From the NCBI GenBank assembly GCA_026710655.1, contig JAPOQN010000060.1, positions 1 to 53,540 on the forward strand: 53,540 nt of DNA. The letters are read 5' to 3'. The DNA comes from Chloroflexota bacterium (GTDB lineage Bacteria; Chloroflexota; Dehalococcoidia; Tepidiformales; Tepidiformaceae). The notes beneath the pieces were generated by a model that worked only from the letters and a program-made list of their open reading frames with translations, did no database searches and had not been told where the DNA came from. The translations under genes and the position numbers were made by a program. Shown piece by piece: positions 50,120-53,540 of this stretch (position 1 is the first letter of the stretch; each line of letters starts with the position of its first letter).

Positions 50120-51919
50120 ATGACCCTTCGTGCCTTGCTTCGTCGAGATAGCGCCGGTGACCGTTCCGGGGAGGAGCGCCTTGCCCGCTGCCTCGCCTGC
50201 GACGCCGACCTGGCGGGCTCGCGCAGCTACGACCGGCACCGCGTCTGCCACGCCTGCGGCCACCACTACTACCTGAACGCCCGCGAGCGCGTGGAGAGCA
50301 TCCTCGACCCCGCCAGCTTCCGCGAGACCGACCGCAGCGTGACCGCCCTCGACCCCATCCAGTTCCGCGAGCGCCAGTCCTACCGCCACCGCGTGCTCGA
50401 GGCGCAGCGCCGCACCGGCCTCGCCGAAGCCGCTCTCACGGGCACGGGCACGCTCTACGGCCGCGAGGTCGTCATCGCCGCCCTCGATTTCAGCTTCCTC
50501 GGCGGCTCCATCGGCGTCGCCAGCGGCGAGCGTCTCGCTCGCGCCTTCGAGCGCGCCGCCAACCGCGGCCTGGCCGTCGTCACGGTGCTCTCGACCTCCG
50601 GCGTACGGATGCGCGAGGGCCTCTTCGCGCTCATGCAGCTGCCCCGCCTCGCCACCGCCCACCAGAAGCTCGCCGAGAAGGGTCTTCCCCACATCACCCT
50701 CCTCTCCGACCCCTCCACCGGCTCTGCCTTCGCCGGCCTCGCCAACCTCGCCGACTTCATCATCGCCGAGCCCGACGCCCTCGTCGGCTACTCCGCCCTC
50801 CGCGAGATGCGGGAGCGCGCCGGCGAGGAGCTTCCCCAGGACGCGCACACCTCCGAGTCCCACCTCCGTCGCGGCCTCATCGACGCGGTCGTGAAGCGGG
50901 AAGACCTGCGCCCCTCCCTCGGCCTCCTCACCGACCTTCTCATGAGCAACTACGAGCTCCGGCCCGTCGGTCGCCCCGACCGTGAGCCCCGTGAGTACTC
51001 CCGCCTCGAGGCCTGGCGGCAGGTCCAGCTCTCGCGCCACGAGAACCGCCCCACCACCGCCGACCTCGTTCGCCGCATGACCACCACGTTCGTCGAGATT
51101 CACGGCGACCGCAGCGGCGAGGATGACCCTGCCATCAGCGCCGGGCTCGGCCTGCTCGCCGGTGAAGCGGTCGTCCTCATCGGCCAGAACCGCCTTCAGG
51201 GGCTGGCCAGTCCCGGAACCATCGGACCATCCGGCTTCCACAAGGCCCGTCGCGCCATGCGTCTGGCCCGGAAGTTCCGCCTGCCCCTCATCACCCTGAT
51301 CGACTCCGCCGGCGCCCGGCCCGACCTCGCCGCCGAGGAGGCCGGCCTGGGCGATGCCATCGCCCGCTGCATGCGCGAGATGCTGCGCGTCCCCTCACCC
51401 TCGCTGGCGATCATTACCGGCGAGGGCGCCTCCGAGGCCGCCGTCGCCATGGGCGTAGCCGACCGCGTCCTCATGCTGGAGAACGCCGTCTACGAGGTTG
51501 TCTCGCCCGAGGACGCCGCCCGCCGCCTCTACGGCGACGCCTCGCACGTCGATGAGGTCGCGGAACGCCTGCGGCTCACCTCGCACGACTGCGTCCGTCT
51601 CGGCATCGTCGACACCGTCGTCCCCGAGCCCGGGGAGGGCGCCCACACGAACCACGACGAGGCGGCCCTGCTCCTGCGGCGCTTCGTCGTGCGCTCCCTC
51701 ACGGCCAGCCAGCGCGAGCGCCCCAGGCGCCGCCTCAACCGTCGCGGGGACCGCTACCGCAACACCGGCGAGACCCACGCCTGGGTGCGTGGCCGCGTCG
51801 AACGCCGCCTCGCCGACCTCACCGATCGCTTCACGCACTGGCGCCGGCGCATGGGCCGCCAACCCCGCCGCGCCCCGCGCCTCGCCGAGACCCCCGCCGA
51901 CCCGGAGATCATGCGCTAG
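50120..51919 (+). CDS. fused acetyl-CoA carboxylase carboxyltransferase, AccD-AccA type, with altered active-site loops
   Basis: 599 residues. The first half is AccD-like with a zinc finger (Cys24, 27, 43, 46) and SGVRMREGLFALMQLPRLAT; the second half, from ~residue 300, is AccA-like (RRMTTTFVEIHGDRSGEDDP; DRVLMLENAVYEVVSPEDAA). Substrate loops differ from the classic enzyme: SGGARMQEG is STSGVRMREG, DPTTGGV is DPSTGSA, and GEGGSGGAL is GEGASEAAV, removing glycines that form the oxyanion holes. It may still carboxylate an acyl-CoA or may have diverged. A basic tail of ~60 residues ends the protein. It starts 13 bases after ftsK. Confidence 0.85.
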   Translation: MTLRALLRRDSAGDRSGEERLARCLACDADLAGSRSYDRHRVCHACGHHYYLNARERVESILDPASFRETDRSVTALDPIQFRERQSYRHRVLEAQRRTGLAEAALTGTGTLYGREVVIAALDFSFLGGSIGVASGERLARAFERAANRGLAVVTVLSTSGVRMREGLFALMQLPRLATAHQKLAEKGLPHITLLSDPSTGSAFAGLANLADFIIAEPDALVGYSALREMRERAGEELPQDAHTSESHLRRGLIDAVVKREDLRPSLGLLTDLLMSNYELRPVGRPDREPREYSRLEAWRQVQLSRHENRPTTADLVRRMTTTFVEIHGDRSGEDDPAISAGLGLLAGEAVVLIGQNRLQGLASPGTIGPSGFHKARRAMRLARKFRLPLITLIDSAGARPDLAAEEAGLGDAIARCMREMLRVPSPSLAIITGEGASEAAVAMGVADRVLMLENAVYEVVSPEDAARRLYGDASHVDEVAERLRLTSHDCVRLGIVDTVVPEPGEGAHTNHDEAALLLRRFVVRSLTASQRERPRRRLNRRGDRYRNTGETHAWVRGRVERRLADLTDRFTHWRRRMGRQPRRAPRLAETPADPEIMR

Positions 51920-51922
51920 CCG

Positions 51923-52219
51923 CTACGCCGGATTGGGCACCTGGAATCGCTCGACCTTGAGTTTCTTGACGGTGTCTCTTGCTGCCCAGAGGTCGTACGC
52001 GGTCTGAAGGCCGAGCCACGTCTCGGGGGAGGAACCGAACGCCTGCGCGAGCCGGTAGGCCATCTCGACCGAGACTCCCGCCCTCCCGTTGATCAGGTCC
52101 GACAGCGCCTGCCGGCTCACCCCCAGTCCTCCCGCGGCTCGCGTGACCGTGAGCCCCAGGGGCTCAAGGCACTCGTACCTCACGATTTCGCCCGGATGTG
52201 GAGGGTCTTTCATCGCCAT
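51923..52219 (-). CDS. higA: HigA-family antitoxin
   Basis: 98 residues. The Xre-type helix-turn-helix of the addiction-module family is clear: PPHPGEIVRYECLEPLGLTV, then AGGLGVSRQALSDLINGRAG, VSVEMAYRLAQAFGSSPETW and LGLQTAYDLW. It would bind its own promoter and neutralise HigB. The reading frame is intact, whereas the toxin gene directly upstream (12 bases) carries two frameshifts, so this may now act as an orphan regulator. Confidence 0.9.
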   Translation of the reverse strand: MAMKDPPHPGEIVRYECLEPLGLTVTRAAGGLGVSRQALSDLINGRAGVSVEMAYRLAQAFGSSPETWLGLQTAYDLWAARDTVKKLKVERFQVPNPA

Positions 52220-52231
52220 CAGGTCACCTCG

Positions 52232-52507
52232 CTAGTGATAGTCCACGTAATCAACATCGACGGCGTGCCCGCCCTCGAACCTGAACGTAACGCGCCAGTT
52301 GCCCGACACCGAAACGGCGTAGGCCCTTGCGATTGCCAGACAGCGCATGCAACTGAAACCCCGGCAGATCCATGTCTTGCGGTGTGCGGCCCCGGTCGAG
52401 CACGGCAAGGATGCGGCGCACCTTTCGAATGTGCTCGGGGGCTATCCGTTGAGGCCCCGGCCGTTGTAGAGCGATCGCAGCCCTCGATGCCGGAAGGACA
52501 GGATCAC
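52232..52507 (-). pseudogene. higB: HigB/RelE-type toxin gene with two frameshifts
   Basis: Three successive frames, read from the GTG at 52507, reconstruct a HigB of normal length (~92 codons). The first is ILSFRHRGLRSLYNGRG, ending at a TAG near 52442. The second, shifted -1, is RIAPEHIRKVRRILAVLDRG, followed by RTPQDMDLPGFQLHALSGNR. The third, shifted +1, is YAVSVSGNWRVTFRFEGG, followed by HAVDVDYVDYH and the stop at 52232. A one-base loss and a one-base gain explain it. Intact HigB cleaves ribosome-bound mRNA; this copy should be inactive unless the shifts are sequencing or assembly errors. Confidence 0.8.
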
Positions 52508-52514
52508 ACTGAAA

Positions 52515-52543
52515 AATGTCGGGTGTCACTTGTCACTTGTCAA
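52515..52543 (-). promoter_or_regulatory. higBA promoter with direct-repeat operator
   Basis: On the minus strand TTGACA (52538-52543) and GACATT (52515-52520) are 17 bases apart. From the -35 onward GACAAGT is repeated at 7-base steps (TTGACAAGTGACAAGTGACA), which could be the binding site of HigA. The predicted start is just before the toxin GTG. Confidence 0.5.
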
Positions 52544-52595
52544 CACGGCCGCAGATGAAGGGGAGGCCCGGATTCAGGGGATGCGAGGGAGTGCG

Positions 52596-53015
52596 CTAGG
52601 CGCGCTTGCGAACGGGCTCCTGGACGTTATCCATTGCGCCCGGGAGCACCGTGCGACGGGCAGGGGCGGAGGGCTCCTGGCAGGCCCGCACGAATACGTT
52701 GTCCACGCTGTCGATGATCCCGTGTTCGCGAGCCTCTTCGCGCACGTAGGCCACCGTGGTCGAGATCGCAGCCTCGAACCCCGGCCACTCGTGGCAGCGC
52801 AGCACGCGCAGGTGGCGGGTTGACTCGTTCCACTCGACGATCAGGCGGGGGCTTGTCGATGGACCGGCGCTGAAGCGCGTGTAGCCGCCCAGGTATTCCT
52901 TGGTCAGGTAGAGACCTTTTGCGGAGGGGTCGATCGAAGCTCGTTGGAGAGCGTCCCAGCTCTCACCAAGGGCGAGAAGCAGTCGAAAGGCGACATCGCT
53001 GGTCTCTGCTCGCAT
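52596..53015 (-). CDS. hypothetical protein
   Basis: 139 residues from the ATG at 53015, with AAGGAGAG as ribosome site. It reads as a small alpha/beta protein: DVAFRLLLALGESWDALQRA, LTKEYLGGYTRFSAGPSTSP, LIVEWNESTRHLRVLRCHEW and GFEAAISTTVAYVREEAREH, with a basic tail. I do not recognise the family. TACACT at 53080-53085 (minus strand) with TGGCAA 17 bases upstream may be its promoter. It lies in the accessory stretch between higBA and the tRNA. Confidence 0.6.
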   Translation of the reverse strand: MRAETSDVAFRLLLALGESWDALQRASIDPSAKGLYLTKEYLGGYTRFSAGPSTSPRLIVEWNESTRHLRVLRCHEWPGFEAAISTTVAYVREEAREHGIIDSVDNVFVRACQEPSAPARRTVLPGAMDNVQEPVRKRA

Positions 53016-53113
53016 CAAGCTCTCCTTGTGAAGACCAAGGCGGTCGACGCGAGAACCGGTCGACACCCCACCGCCCCTCAGTGTACGCCCGCGCTCGATG
53101 CCTTGCCACGCCT

Positions 53114-53540
53114 TCAATCGTTTTGTCGCCTTCTTATGGCCCGAAGTGGCCGCCCGCGACCGAGAACAGGCGGCCTGCTACGATCCCTTCCTCGCGTGGG
53201 GCTGTAGCTCAATTGGGAGAGCGTTTGACTGGCAGTCAAAAGGTAGGGGGTTCGAATCCCCCCAGCTCCACCAGACTTGACGGTAGACAGTACCGGGCCG
53301 CCGAGGGCGAGATCCTCGGCCTTGCCGCCGCGCACGGGACTGTCCTCTGGCATCGGGATCGTGTAGCGGATGGTGGCGGCTCCGGGGGCGACGGCGATCT
53401 CCTTCACGAACGAGTTGATGAAGGCCTTCGACTCCGTCAGCTCGCTCGTCCCGAGAAACTCCCGCATCTCCTCGGCGTAGGCCGTGATCGTCTCCACGTC
53501 GTCGAGCACCTCGCGCCGCTCCGAGAGCGCGGCCCGCGCC
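53114..53540 (-). CDS. large serine recombinase, C-terminal part, running through the tRNA gene; 5' end outside window
   Basis: Open to the right edge. The visible part (EVLDDVETITAYAEEMREFL, then ESKAFINSFVKEIAVAPGAA and TIRYTIPMPEDSPVRGG) matches the coiled-coil and terminal strand region of large serine recombinases common in Dehalococcoidia-like genomes. After about residue 85 of the visible part, the frame continues without stop across the whole tRNA-Ala gene in antisense (GGAGGIRTPYLLTASQ) to 53114. The true protein may end there, but the antisense-tRNA tail is not a conserved domain. The catalytic domain is not in view, so activity cannot be judged. Confidence 0.7.
   Translation of the reverse strand, partial: ARAALSERREVLDDVETITAYAEEMREFLGTSELTESKAFINSFVKEIAVAPGAATIRYTIPMPEDSPVRGGKAEDLALGGPVLSTVKSGGAGGIRTPYLLTASQTLSQLSYSPTRGRDRSRPPVLGRGRPLRAIRRRQND
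53179..53184 (+). promoter_or_regulatory. -10 box of the tRNA-Ala gene
   Basis: TACGAT lies 13 bases before the mature tRNA 5' end, leaving a short leader for RNase P to remove. No clear -35 is seen. The rest of the 182-base gap 53016-53197 shows nothing further on this strand. Confidence 0.4.
53198..53273 (+). tRNA. tRNA-Ala, anticodon GGC
   Basis: 76 bases fold as a complete cloverleaf. The acceptor stem GGGGCTG/CAGCTCC includes the G3-U70 pair that is the alanine identity signal. The anticodon stem is TTTGA/TCAAA, the loop is CTGGCAG (GGC at 53231-53233), and the T arm is GGGGG-TTCGAAT-CCCCC. The discriminator A and an encoded CCA end the gene at 53273. A recombinase frame on the other strand begins its overlap at this 3' end. 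Confidence 0.97.

Noticed and set aside
51530..51919. The basic C-terminal tail of the AccD-AccA fusion as a separate gene
   Set aside because: It is in the same uninterrupted frame with no internal start or ribosome site, so it is treated as an extension.

Overview
The window is a high-GC, gene-dense piece of a bacterial chromosome, most likely from the Chloroflexota (Dehalococcoidia-like). This is inferred from several things seen together: solute-binding proteins with Ala/Thr/Glu linkers after a Tat lipoprotein signal, many class III CoA-transferases, an F420-type luciferase-like oxidoreductase, LL-diaminopimelate aminotransferase, menaquinone genes (menA, ubiE/menG), an A2-type haem-copper oxidase, RNase J, and a large-serine-recombinase C-terminus of a type frequent in that phylum. 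No species can be named from sequence alone. No gap between genes exceeds about 300 bases. The largest are about 250 bases (25446-25697 and 29938-30188), and their contents are described in entries below.

Layout. 1-5551: a DUF3179 protein cut by the left edge, an FAD oxidoreductase, sucC without sucD, and a vapBC toxin-antitoxin pair with a strong inverted-repeat operator. 5548-12312: a ferredoxin:thioredoxin-reductase-like gene facing two tandem, almost identical peptide-type ABC solute-binding lipoproteins. Each has its own TTGACT promoter and a stem-loop after its stop, and two permeases follow. 12322-18371: small accessory genes (methyltransferase, cupin, two DinB proteins, a lone PEP-synthase N-terminal domain, a formylglycine-enzyme-like protein, an aldo/keto reductase and a GIY-YIG protein). 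18384-32703: CoA-thioester metabolism (two pairs of CoA-transferases, an enoyl-CoA hydratase, a phosphotransferase-like protein), menaquinone synthesis, flavin/F420 enzymes, dapL and hflX.

32719-37138 is a respiratory operon on the minus strand (coxB-coxA-coxC plus a fused cupredoxin protein). 37222-40186 is a minus-strand unit: zinc-ribbon coiled-coil protein, a serine-recombinase relative that has lost its catalytic residues, RNase H and RNase P RNA. 40319-51919 is a plus-strand housekeeping run: DUF177, rpmF, fabD, fabG, nusB, acpP, tatB, tatC, family-4 uracil-DNA glycosylase, RNase J, FtsK and a fused AccD-AccA. 51923-53540 is an accessory end: higA with a frameshifted higB, an unknown gene, tRNA-Ala(GGC), and a second serine recombinase whose frame runs antisense through that tRNA.

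Fatty-acid synthesis (fabD, fabG, acpP, accDA), protein export (tatBC, serving the Tat-type signals of the ABC lipoproteins) and respiration (menaquinone plus A2 oxidase) fit an aerobic heterotroph that imports peptides or similar solutes and works with CoA thioesters. The most interesting items are the degenerate recombinase in the RNase H/RNase P unit, an acyl-carrier-protein-like peptide inside an enlarged TatC loop, the cupredoxin fusion beside the oxidase, the tandem solute-binding duplication with its conserved hairpins, and a -10-like motif 6-8 bases before several start codons that suggests leaderless mRNAs.
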